Of a stretch of 64,000 bases of DNA, positions 53,047 through 62,653 are shown piece by piece. This stretch comes from Gammaproteobacteria bacterium (GTDB lineage: Bacteria > Pseudomonadota > Gammaproteobacteria > Thiohalobacterales > Thiohalobacteraceae). The stretch's first letter is position 1. Each line of letters starts with the position of its first letter. The notes below the pieces were generated by a model. That model had not been told where the DNA came from. It saw only the letters and a program-made list of their open reading frames with translations, and ran no database searches. The stretch covers positions 13,129 to 77,128 of the forward strand of contig JAHJQQ010000053.1 of the NCBI GenBank assembly GCA_018819175.1, in the 5' to 3' direction. The position numbers and the translations under genes are program-made.

Positions 53047-55953
53047 CTACATCGCTGCGATTTTTCCCCGCTGCTCCTTCAAGCTACTGAGTGCATTCTT
53101 CGCATCCGCAATCTTCGCCCGTTCCTTCTCCACCACGTCCGCCGGTGCCTTGTCCACAAAACTGCTGTTGGCGAGTTTGGCTTCGGTGCGTTCGACTTCC
53201 TGTTCGCGTTTGGCGATCTCTTTGTCGAGGCGCGCGAGTTCGGCGGCTTTGTCGATCAGGCCGGCCATGGGGATGAGGAGTTTCATGTTGCCGACGAGTG
53301 AGGTTGCGGACTCGGGCGGGGTGGCGCCGGCTTCGAGGACGTCGATGCTCGCAGTGCGGGCGAGGAATTTGATGTACTGCGCGTTGGTGCTCAGGCGTTC
53401 GCGATCCTGTGGCGATGCGTTTTCCAGCAGCACGGGCAGGGGTTGTCCGGGTTTGATGTCGTAACCCGAACGGATCTTGCGCACGCCGAGGATGAATTGC
53501 ATCACCCATTCCATATCCTGGCTGGCGTCTGCGTCGATGCGCGATGGGTCAGAGGCGGGATAGGGTTGTAGCATGATGGTGTGCGTACCCTCTCCCCCGG
53601 CCCCTCTCCCGGAGGGCGAGGGGAGTGTGCCTGCTAGCGGTGCTACGCGCTGCCAGATCTCTTCGGTGATGAATGGCATCAGCGGGTGGGCGAGGCGCAG
53701 CAGGGTTTCGAGCACGTGTACTAAGGTGTACCGCGTGCCGCGTTTGGCGGCGTCGGAACTTTCCGGGTTGTTCAACACGGGTTTGGACAGTTCCAGATAC
53801 CAGTCGCAGTATTCATTCCAGGTGAATTCGTATATGGCTTGCGCGGCGTTGTCGAGGCGATAGTTGGCGAAGCCTTGGATGACGAGTTGGGTGGCGTTCT
53901 CCAGGCGCGACAGTATCCAGCGGTCGGCGGCGCTGTATTCGAGTTGCGGGCTGTTCGCGGGCAGGCCGGCGCCGCAATCCTGGTCTTCGGTGTTCATCAA
54001 CACGAAGCGCGCGGCGTTCCAGAGTTTGTTGCAGAAGTTGCGGTAGCCGTCGATGCGGTTGAGATCGAAATTGATATCGCGGCCGGTCGAGGCCATGGCG
54101 GCGAAGGTGAAGCGCAGCGCGTCGGTGCCGAATGCGGGAATGCCGTCTGGGAATTCTTTGCGTGTGGCCTTGGCGATCTTCTCGGCCATCTGCGGTTGCA
54201 TCATGCCGGTGGTGCGTTTGGCGACCAAGGCTTCGAGTTCGATGCCGTCGATCAGGTCGATCGGGTCGAGCACGTTGCCCTTGGACTTGGACATTTTCTG
54301 GCCGTGCGAATCGCGCACCAGGCCGTGGATGTAGATGTCCTTGAACGGCACTTCGTCCATGAACTTCAAACCCATCATCACCATGCGCGCGACCCAGAAG
54401 AAGATGATGTCGAAGCCGGTGACCAGCACGCTCGTCGGATAGAACGTCTTCAGGCGTTCGGTGTTTTCCGGCCAGCCGAGGGTGGAGAACGGCCACAGCG
54501 CGGAGGAGAACCAGGTGTCGAGCACGTCTTCATCCTGATGCAGGACGATGTTGACGGGGATGTTGTGTTTGCTGCGCACTTCATCTTCGCTGCGGCCGAC
54601 ATAGATGTTGCCGGTGGCGTCATACCAGGCCGGGATGCGATGGCCCCACCAGATCTGCCGCGAAATGCACCAGTCCTGAATGTTGCGCATCCAGTCGTAA
54701 TAGGTGTTCTTCCAGTTGTCCGGCACGAAGCGGATGCGGCCGCTCTCGACGGCTTCGATGGCGGGCTTGGCCAGCGGTTCGGCTTTGACGAACCATTGAT
54801 CGGTGAGCAAGGGCTCGATCACGGCGCCGGTGCGGTCGCCGCGCGGTACCATCAGTTTGTGGTCGTCGATCTTCGCCAGCAGACCGAGTTCGTCGAGGTC
54901 GTGGACAATCATGTCGCGCGCTTCGTAGCGATCGAAGCCACGGTATTTTTCCGGGACGATGTCGTTGAGCGCGGCGTCCTTGGTGAAGATGTTGATCAGC
55001 GGCAGGTCGTGACGTTGGCCGACCTGGTGATCGTTGAAGTCATGCGCGGGCGTGATCTTCACGCAACCGGTGCCGAATTCCGCATCGACATAGTCGTCGG
55101 CGATGATCGGGATCTCGCGATCGGTCAGCGGCAGTTTGATCATTCTGCCGACCAGATGTTTATAACGCTCGTCTTCCGGGTTCACGGCCACGGCGCTGTC
55201 GCCGAGCATGGTTTCCGGACGGGTGGTCGCGACGACCAGATGACCGGAGCCATCGGCGAGCGGATAGCGGAAGTGCCACATGTGGCCGGATTCTTCCGCG
55301 GACACCACTTCCAGATCGGACACGGCGGTATGCAGCACCGGGTCCCAGTTCACCAGGCGCTTGCCGCGATAGATCAAGCCTTCTTCATGCAGGCGCACGA
55401 ACACTTCGTTCACGGCATCGGACAGGCCGTCGTCCATGGTAAAGCGTTCGTGTTGCCAATCCAGCGAGGCGCCCATGCGGCGCAGCTGGCGGGTGATGGT
55501 GCCGCCGGACTCGGCCTTCCACTCCCAGACCTTTTTGATGAACGCGTCGCGGCCGAGATCGTGGCGGGTTTTGCCCTCGGCATTGAGCTGGCGCTCGACC
55601 ACCATCTGGGTGGCGATGCCCGCGTGATCGGTGCCGGCCTGCCACAGGGTGTTGTGGCCGCGCATGCGGTGATAGCGGGTCAGGGCATCCATCAGGGTGT
55701 CCTGGAAGGCGTGACCCATGTGCAGGCTGCCGGTCACGTTCGGCGGCGGGATCATGATGCAGTAAGGGGCGGGGGAAATAGGGGACTGACCCGAAGTTTG
55801 GGTCTGTCCCCTATTTCCTTCACCACCGGCTTGCGGGGCGAAGTAGCCCTTGTCTTCCCAGGTCTGATACCAGCGCTGTTCGAGGGCGTGGGGGTCGTAG
55901 GTCTTTTCCATCTGGTATTCCGATCTCGCGTGTGGGGACAGGGGCTGCCGCAA
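53047..55953 (-). CDS. valS: Valyl-tRNA synthetase
   Basis: 968 residues, class I synthetase. HIGH motif in PPPNVTGSLHMGHAFQ, KMSKS in GQKMSKSKGNVLDPID, editing domain in between, anticodon-binding domain, and C-terminal coiled coil (EIAKREQEVERTEAKLANSS). Two in-frame inserts are repeat-derived. Between APQAGGE and the HIGH region a 45-bp palindrome (55774-55818) encodes GNRGQTQTSGQSPIS. Between VAPLAG and TIMLQPYP a CCCTCTCCC-type repeat (about 53582-53630) encodes TLPSPSGRGAGGEGTH. Both fall at exposed positions where homologs have short loops. Confidence 0.95.
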   Translation of the reverse strand: MRQPLSPHARSEYQMEKTYDPHALEQRWYQTWEDKGYFAPQAGGEGNRGQTQTSGQSPISPAPYCIMIPPPNVTGSLHMGHAFQDTLMDALTRYHRMRGHNTLWQAGTDHAGIATQMVVERQLNAEGKTRHDLGRDAFIKKVWEWKAESGGTITRQLRRMGASLDWQHERFTMDDGLSDAVNEVFVRLHEEGLIYRGKRLVNWDPVLHTAVSDLEVVSAEESGHMWHFRYPLADGSGHLVVATTRPETMLGDSAVAVNPEDERYKHLVGRMIKLPLTDREIPIIADDYVDAEFGTGCVKITPAHDFNDHQVGQRHDLPLINIFTKDAALNDIVPEKYRGFDRYEARDMIVHDLDELGLLAKIDDHKLMVPRGDRTGAVIEPLLTDQWFVKAEPLAKPAIEAVESGRIRFVPDNWKNTYYDWMRNIQDWCISRQIWWGHRIPAWYDATGNIYVGRSEDEVRSKHNIPVNIVLHQDEDVLDTWFSSALWPFSTLGWPENTERLKTFYPTSVLVTGFDIIFFWVARMVMMGLKFMDEVPFKDIYIHGLVRDSHGQKMSKSKGNVLDPIDLIDGIELEALVAKRTTGMMQPQMAEKIAKATRKEFPDGIPAFGTDALRFTFAAMASTGRDINFDLNRIDGYRNFCNKLWNAARFVLMNTEDQDCGAGLPANSPQLEYSAADRWILSRLENATQLVIQGFANYRLDNAAQAIYEFTWNEYCDWYLELSKPVLNNPESSDAAKRGTRYTLVHVLETLLRLAHPLMPFITEEIWQRVAPLAGTLPSPSGRGAGGEGTHTIMLQPYPASDPSRIDADASQDMEWVMQFILGVRKIRSGYDIKPGQPLPVLLENASPQDRERLSTNAQYIKFLARTASIDVLEAGATPPESATSLVGNMKLLIPMAGLIDKAAELARLDKEIAKREQEVERTEAKLANSSFVDKAPADVVEKERAKIADAKNALSSLKEQRGKIAAM

Positions 55954-56031
55954 AAAGAGCGGGCATTATAGCGTAGGGGGTGGGGGATGGGGCGAGGGAA
56001 GGATATCGGGGTGTTTGGCCGGAATTTTCGG

Positions 56032-56345
56032 ATGTAGGGCGGGTTAGCGTTTTTCGCGTAACCCGCCAGGCGTTGCGTAGCAACACCACGCGGTCATGAA
56101 GGTGTGCCTTGCGGCACGGCTGGCGGGTTACGGCACATAAAGCGTGCCTAACCCGCCCTACATTGAAGTTGGAATTGCGGGCCCAGCCCCGATGTTTAGG
56201 AACTCTATATGTAGGGTGGGTTAACGCTTTTCGCGTAACCCACCGGGCGTTGCGCAGCAACCCGAGGCGGTATTGAAGGTGTGCCTTGCGGCACGGTTGG
56301 CGGGTTACGGCACATAAAGCGTGCCTAACCCGCCCTACATTGAAG
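56032..56345. repeat. Two TAACCCGCC hairpin units
   Basis: Units at about 56032-56165 and 56211-56342, each GTAGGGYGGGTTA...CGTAACCC..., a GTGTGCCTTGCGGCACGG loop and GCCTAACCCGCCCTACAT. Both are followed by the same TTGAAGTTGGAATTG spacer. No gene in 55954-56554. Next to them (56385-56475) is a GTAGCCCGGATGAAATCCGGG hairpin. Confidence 0.65.
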
Positions 56346-56554
56346 TTGGAATTGGGAATGCGGTTCCGCCCCCATTCTCGCCGTCATCCCGGCGTAGGCC
56401 GGGATCCAGATGTAGCCCGGATGAAATCCGGGAATGACATCGCGGGATGCGTCCCGGATTTCATCCGGGCTACGGGGGGCCAGATATGGTCGAAGGAGAG
56501 GCAAAAAAAATCGGGGTCATCTAGACCCCGATTTCATATCCGACCTTATGTATA

Positions 56555-56728
56555 TCAATAGGTACGGGGATGATTCAGCGGACGGTTCTGGGCGGATTTC
56601 AGTTTATGTTCGCGTGACAGTGCGAAGCAGAAGGCCGAGAACGACACGGCGGCGAGTAAGCAGCCGTAGGCCGTGACACTGTCAAAGGCAACTGTATGTC
56701 CCATAAAGGCAAATTCAAACCCGCTCAT
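56555..56728 (-). CDS. Hypothetical small membrane protein
   Basis: 57 residues: MSGFEFAFMGHTVAFDSVTA, then one membrane helix (YGCLLAAVSFSAFCFALS) and a basic C-terminus. GAGGAACACCAATC precedes the ATG. It lies between repeat arrays. Not recognised as a family. Confidence 0.5.
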   Translation of the reverse strand: MSGFEFAFMGHTVAFDSVTAYGCLLAAVSFSAFCFALSREHKLKSAQNRPLNHPRTY

Positions 56729-56787
56729 GATTGGTGTTCCTCGGTGAAGAAAGATTGTGCTTTTGTAACGGCGGGGCAGGATATTTA

Positions 56788-57094
56788 TGTAGGTTGGGTT
56801 AGCGTTTTTCGCGTAACCCAACAAGCGTTGCGCAGCAACACGACGCGGTCATGAAGGTGTGCCTTGCGGCACGGTTGGCGGGTTACGGTACATAAAGCGT
56901 GCCTAACCCGCCCTACATTGAAGTTGGGATCGCGGGTCCGCCCCATTTTTCGGAACCATCTGTATGTAGGCTGGGTTAGCGTTTTTCGCGTAACCCAACA
57001 AGCGTTGCGTAGCAACACCACGCGGTTTTGAAGGTGTGCCTGCGGCACGGCCGGCGGGTTACGGCACATAAATCGTGCCTAACCCGCCCTACAT
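56788..57094. repeat. Two further TAACCCGCC hairpin units
   Basis: Units at about 56788-56922 and 56961-57094, each followed by TTGAAGTTGGGATCGCGGGT. With the preceding pair, four near-identical units lie within 1.1 kb. A GTAGCCCGGATGAAATCCGGG hairpin follows at 57162-57223. No gene in 56729-57260. Confidence 0.65.
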
Positions 57095-57260
57095 TGAAGT
57101 TGGGATCGCGGGTCCGACTTCAATTTTGTGGCGTCATCCCGGCGTAGGCCGGGATCCAGATGTAGCCCGGATGAAATCCGGGAATCGCATTGCGGCATGC
57201 ACCCCGGATTACATCCGGGCTACGGGTGTTGGATACAGGGGCAGAGCCCAATGTGTTCGG

Positions 57261-57542
57261 TCAGGGCTCCGGATTACCCAACTGCGTGAGTAGCAAGCGC
57301 TGTACTTCGCGGCGAATCTTGACCATGGCGGCGTCCAAAGCCTGATCCAGGCAGCTTTCCAGCTGTTGAGTAAGTTCTTTCTGGAGCTGGCCGGCCAGCT
57401 CGTCGGTGATACGGGTGGCGAGCTGTTCCAGATCCAGCGGGACGGTGACGCGTTTGCCCTCGGTGTTGATGTGAATCTCGACGATCTCCTGGAGCACAGG
57501 GATCTCTTCCGGGGCCGTATCCTGCTCGTGGTTGTCATCCAT
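57261..57542 (-). CDS. Conserved hypothetical protein downstream of holC
   Basis: 93 residues, acidic N-terminus, then an amphipathic helical C-terminal half (LATRITDELAGQLQKELTQQ and LDQALDAAMVKIRREVQRLL) with coiled-coil character. Starts 3 bp after the holC stop, hence in one transcript with pepA-holC. Function unknown. Confidence 0.7.
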   Translation of the reverse strand: MDDNHEQDTAPEEIPVLQEIVEIHINTEGKRVTVPLDLEQLATRITDELAGQLQKELTQQLESCLDQALDAAMVKIRREVQRLLLTQLGNPEP

Positions 57543-57545
57543 GGT

Positions 57546-57977
57546 TCAGGCCTTCAGCTGGTGTGAATTCAGATCGTAACCGCGTTCGCGGTAGAAACGA
57601 AATCGTTCGCGGGATTGGGCCAGCAGTTCGGGGCGCTGGTCGACCAGCTCGGCGACGCGTTCGAAGCGGCTGAAGAACGGCGGGATCTCCGCGCCGAGGT
57701 TGATCAATACATCGATATGGCTGGAAGGCTCGTGCGCATGGCCGAGCAGGATGGCGGGTGGTTCATCATCGTTCGCGCTGTGAATCGCATGCGGCAGAAA
57801 ACTGCCTTGACGAAAGGTCCATAGCAGCTCATCGAGCTGTTGGCTTTCGTTTTCGGAGGCGGTGTGGATGTAGACCTTGAGTCCCTGACTGTACGCCTTC
57901 TCCGCGAGCCGACACGCCAGCAACGATCGCTGCGCGGGATCGGCGTTGGGGAGAACGTAGAAGTCGACTCTGGTCAT
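57546..57977 (-). CDS. holC: DNA polymerase III subunit chi
   Basis: 143 residues: TRVDFYVLPNADPAQRSLLA, CRLAEKAYSQGLKVYIHTAS, DELLWTFRQGSFLPHAI and DVLINLGAEIPPFFSRFERV are typical of HolC. Chi bridges the clamp loader and single-strand-binding protein. Placed after pepA as in many gammaproteobacteria, with the small hypothetical gene right behind. Confidence 0.93.
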   Translation of the reverse strand: MTRVDFYVLPNADPAQRSLLACRLAEKAYSQGLKVYIHTASENESQQLDELLWTFRQGSFLPHAIHSANDDEPPAILLGHAHEPSSHIDVLINLGAEIPPFFSRFERVAELVDQRPELLAQSRERFRFYRERGYDLNSHQLKA

Positions 57978-58057
57978 GATTTAGTCATAGTTGTTTTGAA
58001 TATTGAAAAACTTTTTTGAACCGCTAATGCGCCAAGGCCGCCAAGAAAAAATTTTAT

Positions 58058-58167
58058 GAACCGCAAAGGCGCAGAGGCGCAAAGAAGAATTATTATAAAA
58101 ACGTAAGACGAAATGTTTTTTAATAATTCATAAAGATTTTCTTTGCGCCTCTGCGCCTTTGCGGTTC
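58058..58167. repeat. 27-bp perfect inverted repeat between pepA and holC
   Basis: Arms at 58058-58084 and 58141-58167 are exact complements (GAACCGCAAAGGCGCAGAGG... and its inverse), separated by 56 AT-rich bases. A partial third arm GAACCGCTAATGCGCCAAGG lies just left at about 58017. Could form a cruciform or attenuate pepA-holC readthrough. Confidence 0.8.
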
Positions 58168-58200
58168 AAAACGATCTTTAGTTTTTTAAAAAAAACTGAA

Positions 58201-59697
58201 TCACTTCTTCGCCGCGCGATCCAGCAGGAACTGCGTCAGCAGTGGCACGGGGCGGCCGGTGGCGCCTTTTTCTTTGCCCTGATTCCAGGCGACGCCGGCG
58301 ATATCCAGATGCGCCCAGTGATAGTTCTTGGTGAAGCGTGACAGGAAACATGCGGCGGTGATGGTGCCGGCTTCGCGACCGCCGATGTTGGCCATGTCGG
58401 CGAAGTTGGAATCGAGCTGCTGTTGATATTCATCCCACAGCGGCATTTCCCAGCAGCGGTCATGGCTGACCGTGCCGCATTTCTGCAGTTCGTGCGCGAG
58501 CGGGCTGTGGTTGCTGAGCAGGCCGGCGGCATGTTTACCGAGCGCGATCACGCAGGCGCCGGTGAGCGTAGCGATGTCGACCACGGCGGCGGGATTGAAT
58601 TTCTCGGCATAGGTCAGCGCGTCGCACAGAATCAGACGGCCTTCGGCATCGGTGTTCAGCACTTCGATGGTCTGACCGGACATGCTGGTGACGATATCGC
58701 CCGGTTTGGTGGCGAGACCGTCCGGCAGATTCTCGGTGGCGGGAACGATGCCGACCACATTCAACGCGAGATCGAGCTGCGTGATCGCGGTCATGGCGCC
58801 GAATACGCTGGCGGCACCGCACATGTCGAATTTCATTTCGTCCATGGCTGCGCCGGGTTTGAGCGAGATGCCGCCGGAATCGAAGGTCACGCCCTTGCCG
58901 ACCAGCACCACCGGCTTGTCGCCTTTCTTGCCGCCGCGATAATCCATGACAATCAACTTGGCCGGTTGGCGACTGCCGGCCGAGACCGACAGCAATGAAC
59001 CCATGCCGAGTTTTTTCATGTCGGCCTCTTCAAGAATGCTCACGCTGAGTTTGCGTGCATGCTTCTTGAGGGTTTTTGCCTGGTCGGCAAGATAGGTCGG
59101 TGTGCAGATGTTGCCCGGCAGATTGCCGAGATCCTTCGCCAGCTTCATGCCGGCGGCGATGGCCTGACCTTCGGCGATGCCTTGTTCGCCCGCGCTGAGT
59201 TCGCCTTTGGTCGGTACGCTCAGGCTCATCTTTTTCAGCGGACGACGGACTTTGTCTGTGCTGCTCTTGAGCTGATCGAACACGTACAGCGCATCGGTGG
59301 TGGTCTGAACGTGGTCGCGCACCTTCCAGTAACTGTCTCGGCCCTTGATGTCGAGATCCGTGAGATAGCTCACGGCATCGGTGGTGCCGGTGTCATTCAG
59401 GGTGCGGGTGATGATGTTGACGGCTTTACGATAATTGTTGACGTCGAACTCGCGTTCTTTGCCGCAGCCGACCAACAGCACACGGTCGCATTGGGTCTTG
59501 GGCACGTTGTGCACCAGCAGAGTCTGGCCGACGCGGCCTTCCATATCGCCGCGATGCAGCAGCGTGGTGAGAAAACCGCCGCTGGCCTTGTCCAGTTCCT
59601 TGCCGGCGGCGGATAACTTCCGCGCCTCGAATACGCCGATGACGAGGCAGCCGCTGCGCTGTTTCTCGGGGTTGCCGCTCGTGACGTTGAATTCCAT
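58201..59697 (-). CDS. pepA: Leucyl aminopeptidase
   Basis: 498 residues, M17 family. Metal and catalytic motifs: VLVGKGVTFDSGGISLKPGA, MKFDMCGAASVFG, VLNTDAEGRLILCDALTY, VVDIATLTGACVIALG and a C-terminal WAHLDIAGVAW. Hexameric di-zinc/manganese aminopeptidase; in E. coli it also binds DNA in Xer recombination. Divergent from lptF. Confidence 0.95.
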   Translation of the reverse strand: MEFNVTSGNPEKQRSGCLVIGVFEARKLSAAGKELDKASGGFLTTLLHRGDMEGRVGQTLLVHNVPKTQCDRVLLVGCGKEREFDVNNYRKAVNIITRTLNDTGTTDAVSYLTDLDIKGRDSYWKVRDHVQTTTDALYVFDQLKSSTDKVRRPLKKMSLSVPTKGELSAGEQGIAEGQAIAAGMKLAKDLGNLPGNICTPTYLADQAKTLKKHARKLSVSILEEADMKKLGMGSLLSVSAGSRQPAKLIVMDYRGGKKGDKPVVLVGKGVTFDSGGISLKPGAAMDEMKFDMCGAASVFGAMTAITQLDLALNVVGIVPATENLPDGLATKPGDIVTSMSGQTIEVLNTDAEGRLILCDALTYAEKFNPAAVVDIATLTGACVIALGKHAAGLLSNHSPLAHELQKCGTVSHDRCWEMPLWDEYQQQLDSNFADMANIGGREAGTITAACFLSRFTKNYHWAHLDIAGVAWNQGKEKGATGRPVPLLTQFLLDRAAKK

Positions 59698-59936
59698 GGG
59701 TAGCTCCTGTGCTGATCGGCGCGTGAGGTTCGCAGGCCGCGATTCGGGTTATAATTGCGGCGCTTAAGTGTATAAGGTAGGTTTACCGCGCCGAGCAGTG
59801 GAATATTTCCACGGACTGCGGCGAGCGCTGCATTAGCGCGCAAGTGTACTGTAAACGAATTCCTTTTTCATTTGCGGGCCGCTCGGCATGCCGCTGTTGC
59901 GGATGCCATAGTGGGCTCGATAACTATTAGGTCGTT

Positions 59937-61019
59937 ATGCTGCGGGTCATTGATCGCTACCTGTTGAAGGAAGTTGTGCTGAATTGGGTGGCAGTAACCC
60001 TGGTGCTGTGGCTGATCGTGGTCAGTAATCGGCTGGCCCGCTTACTCGGCGAGGCCGCCGAGGGTGAGCTGCCGTCGGGGGTGATCTTTACCCTGCTGGG
60101 TCTCAAATCCATAGACTATCTGGTGGTGTTGCTGCCGCTGACGCTCTATCTCGGCGTGCTGCTGGCGCTCGGTCGGCTGTACAAAGACAGCGAGATGGCG
60201 GCGCTCGGTGCCTGTGGTGTTGGTCCTGCTCAGTTATACCGGCCGTTAATTGGTCTGGCGCTGCTGGTCGGGATGATGGTCGGCGCGCTGTCGCTGTTCG
60301 TGGTGCCCAATACGGCGGCGCTGGGTTATGAAATGCGTGCCCGTGCCCAGGGCGCGAATGATCTTTCAGTGATCACGGCCGGTCGTTTCCACGAGTCCGC
60401 CGACGGCAAGATGGTCTTCTATGCGGAGCGGGTTTCGCCCGATCGCGAAAATCTTGAACAACTGTTTGTCCGCAACGACAAGGATGGTGTGCAAACCTTG
60501 CTGACGGCCAAGCGCGCCCACCCGGCACGGGATGCCGCCACTGGGGATCGTTTTCTGGTGATGGATGAGGGTTATCGCTACGAAGGTTTTCCGGGCGATG
60601 AAGTGTTCCGCATCCTGCAGTTCAGTCGGCATGGGATTCGACTGGAATCCGTGGAAATTCTCAATCCCGGTGTCAAACACGACGCGATTCCCAGCGATGA
60701 GCTATGGGGTTCGCAGGATCGTCACGACATCGCTGAATTGCAATGGCGGCTGTCGCTGCCGGTAGCCGCCGTGTGTCTGGTATTGCTGGCCGTGCCATTA
60801 AGTCGCACGACGCCACGCCAGGGACGCTTCGGTAAACTGTTTGCCGCCGTGTTGATCTTTATCGTTTATTACAACCTGCTGGGTACCGCGCAGGTCTGGG
60901 TGGAGAAGGGCACGCTCGGGCCGATGCCGGGTTTATGGTGGGTGCATGGTTTGCCCGTGCTCGTCACAGTTGGCTTGTTCTACTTCAGCCGGATGCCAGC
61001 GCCAAGGAGAGCGGCGTGA
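59937..61019 (+). CDS. lptF: LPS export ABC transporter permease LptF
   Basis: 360 residues. MLRVIDRYLLKEVVLNWVAV opening, six membrane helices (three at each end) around a periplasmic beta-jellyroll domain. LptF pairs with LptG in the LptB2FG complex that extracts LPS from the inner membrane. Stop overlaps the lptG start (GTGA). Confidence 0.95.
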   Translation: MLRVIDRYLLKEVVLNWVAVTLVLWLIVVSNRLARLLGEAAEGELPSGVIFTLLGLKSIDYLVVLLPLTLYLGVLLALGRLYKDSEMAALGACGVGPAQLYRPLIGLALLVGMMVGALSLFVVPNTAALGYEMRARAQGANDLSVITAGRFHESADGKMVFYAERVSPDRENLEQLFVRNDKDGVQTLLTAKRAHPARDAATGDRFLVMDEGYRYEGFPGDEVFRILQFSRHGIRLESVEILNPGVKHDAIPSDELWGSQDRHDIAELQWRLSLPVAAVCLVLLAVPLSRTTPRQGRFGKLFAAVLIFIVYYNLLGTAQVWVEKGTLGPMPGLWWVHGLPVLVTVGLFYFSRMPAPRRAA

Positions 61020-62080
61020 AAATCCTCGATCGCTACCTTGCCCGGACGGTACTTGCCGGCACACTGCTGGCGTTGTTCATTCTGCTTGCGATAGACCTGT
61101 TCTTTATTTTTGTGCAGGAAGTTCAGGACATAGGCAAGGGCCACTATGGCTTGAAAGATATCCTGGTCTACGTCGCTTTTGTCTCGCCCGGACGCATCCA
61201 TGAAATATTACCCATGGCGGCATTGCTCGGTAGTCTGCTGAGCTTGGGCACGCTGGCCTCCGGGAGTGAATTGATCGCCATTCGTGCGGCGGGCGTGTCG
61301 GTACTGCGTATTTCCCTGAGTGTGCTCAAGGCCGGTTTGATTATTCTGGTCGCTGCTGCAGTAATCGGCGAATGGGTGGCACCCTGGACGGAACAGCAGG
61401 CGGAGCAACGCCGTTCGCTGGCGGTGTCGGGTACGGTGACATTGCGCAGCGAACACGGGTTATGGGCGCGTGACGGCAACAACTTCATCAACATTCAGCA
61501 AGTGCTGCCCGATGGCCAGCTTGCCAATGTGGACGTCTATGAGTTGGATAAAAACGGTGGTTTGGTTGCCGCGATGCGTGCGAGTAATGCCAAACACCTT
61601 GACGGTGGCTGGCGTCTGCAGGGAGTGCAGCGAGGTGACATCGAAGACCGGTCGCTGACAGTGACGCAGGCCAAAACGCTGGACTGGCCCAGTCTGCTGA
61701 GTCCGAAATTACTCAACGTCGTGACCATTGATCCAGCGGATCTGTCGGCGCGTGATTTGTATAAATACAGTCAATACATGCACGACAACGGTCTGGATGC
61801 ATCGCGTTACGATCTGGCCTTCTGGCGGCGCGTGCTGGCGCCGGTTGCCGGTTTGGTGATGCTGTTTCTGTCCATTCCCTTTGTGTTCGGACCGCTGCGC
61901 GATTCCGGTACCGGGCATCGCCTGCTGTGGGGTGTGTTGGTCGGTGTCGCCTTCTTCCTGTTGAATCGCACTATGAGCCAGGTAGGACAGATTTATGGTT
62001 TGGCCGCGTGGTTCAGTGTCCTGCTGCCGTCGTTGATATTTTTCAGTGGCGGTTTATGGGTGATGCGGCGAGTTAGGTGA
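61016..62080 (+). CDS. lptG: LPS export ABC transporter permease LptG
   Basis: 354 residues, GTG start overlapping the lptF stop. MKILDRYLARTVLAGTLLAL, the coupling segment GRIHEILPMAALLGSLLSLG, periplasmic domain, and C-terminal helices ending WVMRRVR. Partner of LptF. Its last 27 bp overlap the convergent RDD gene. Confidence 0.95.
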   Translation: MKILDRYLARTVLAGTLLALFILLAIDLFFIFVQEVQDIGKGHYGLKDILVYVAFVSPGRIHEILPMAALLGSLLSLGTLASGSELIAIRAAGVSVLRISLSVLKAGLIILVAAAVIGEWVAPWTEQQAEQRRSLAVSGTVTLRSEHGLWARDGNNFINIQQVLPDGQLANVDVYELDKNGGLVAAMRASNAKHLDGGWRLQGVQRGDIEDRSLTVTQAKTLDWPSLLSPKLLNVVTIDPADLSARDLYKYSQYMHDNGLDASRYDLAFWRRVLAPVAGLVMLFLSIPFVFGPLRDSGTGHRLLWGVLVGVAFFLLNRTMSQVGQIYGLAAWFSVLLPSLIFFSGGLWVMRRVR

Positions 62081-62527
62081 CTGCGTTTTGCTCGGCTTCG
62101 GCAACGACACCACAACTGTGCCCGACAACCGATCATGCAGCGCCAGCTTCTCGCGATCGACCAGTATCCATAACAGACCAATTCCGAAACAACCCACCGA
62201 CGGCACGGCCAGCAGGAAGCGCAACAAGGCCTGCCAGAATCCCAAGGGTCGCCCATCCCGGCGTTGCACGCGCAGACGCCAGGTCTGCATGCCCAGGGTC
62301 TGTCCGCCGGCCACCCAAAAGCCGATAAAGAACAGGCCCGTCACCAGCAGCAGATACAGTCGGAAGAACAGACTTTCCGCCGGCACAGCCCCGCCTTTAA
62401 GCCAGAAGGCCAGGGCTGTGGCCAGCATCAGCAGCGCTATCAGCAGCAAGCTGTCATAGAACAGAGCGGCGAGGCGTTTGAAGAAGGAGGCGGTGTCGGC
62501 TGAGTGGGTCATCGGGTCTGGTGGCAT
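62054..62527 (-). CDS. RDD family membrane protein
   Basis: 157 residues with three membrane helices: FFKRLAALFYDSLLLIALLM (the R..D motif), FFIGFWVAGGQTLGMQTWRL and FLLAVPSVGCFGIGLLWILV followed by DREKLALHDRLSGT. Function unknown, often transport-related. Convergent overlap with lptG; ends in a Pro/Ser tail. Confidence 0.88.
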   Translation of the reverse strand: MPPDPMTHSADTASFFKRLAALFYDSLLLIALLMLATALAFWLKGGAVPAESLFFRLYLLLVTGLFFIGFWVAGGQTLGMQTWRLRVQRRDGRPLGFWQALLRFLLAVPSVGCFGIGLLWILVDREKLALHDRLSGTVVVSLPKPSKTQSPNSPHHP

Positions 62528-62653
62528 GGCGGTTCCAGCCGCATAGGTACCAGAATTCGCTGCTCATTTGCAACCGTGACATATATCCATTAGATGTGCT
62601 AAATCTTCAGATACACAATCACAACTACAATAGATGGGTAGGAGGTATTGGTT

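Noticed and set aside
53839..55971. 710-codon open frame on the plus strand opposite valS
   Set aside because: It is the antisense of a clearly recognised essential gene, has a low-complexity composition and no family resemblance.
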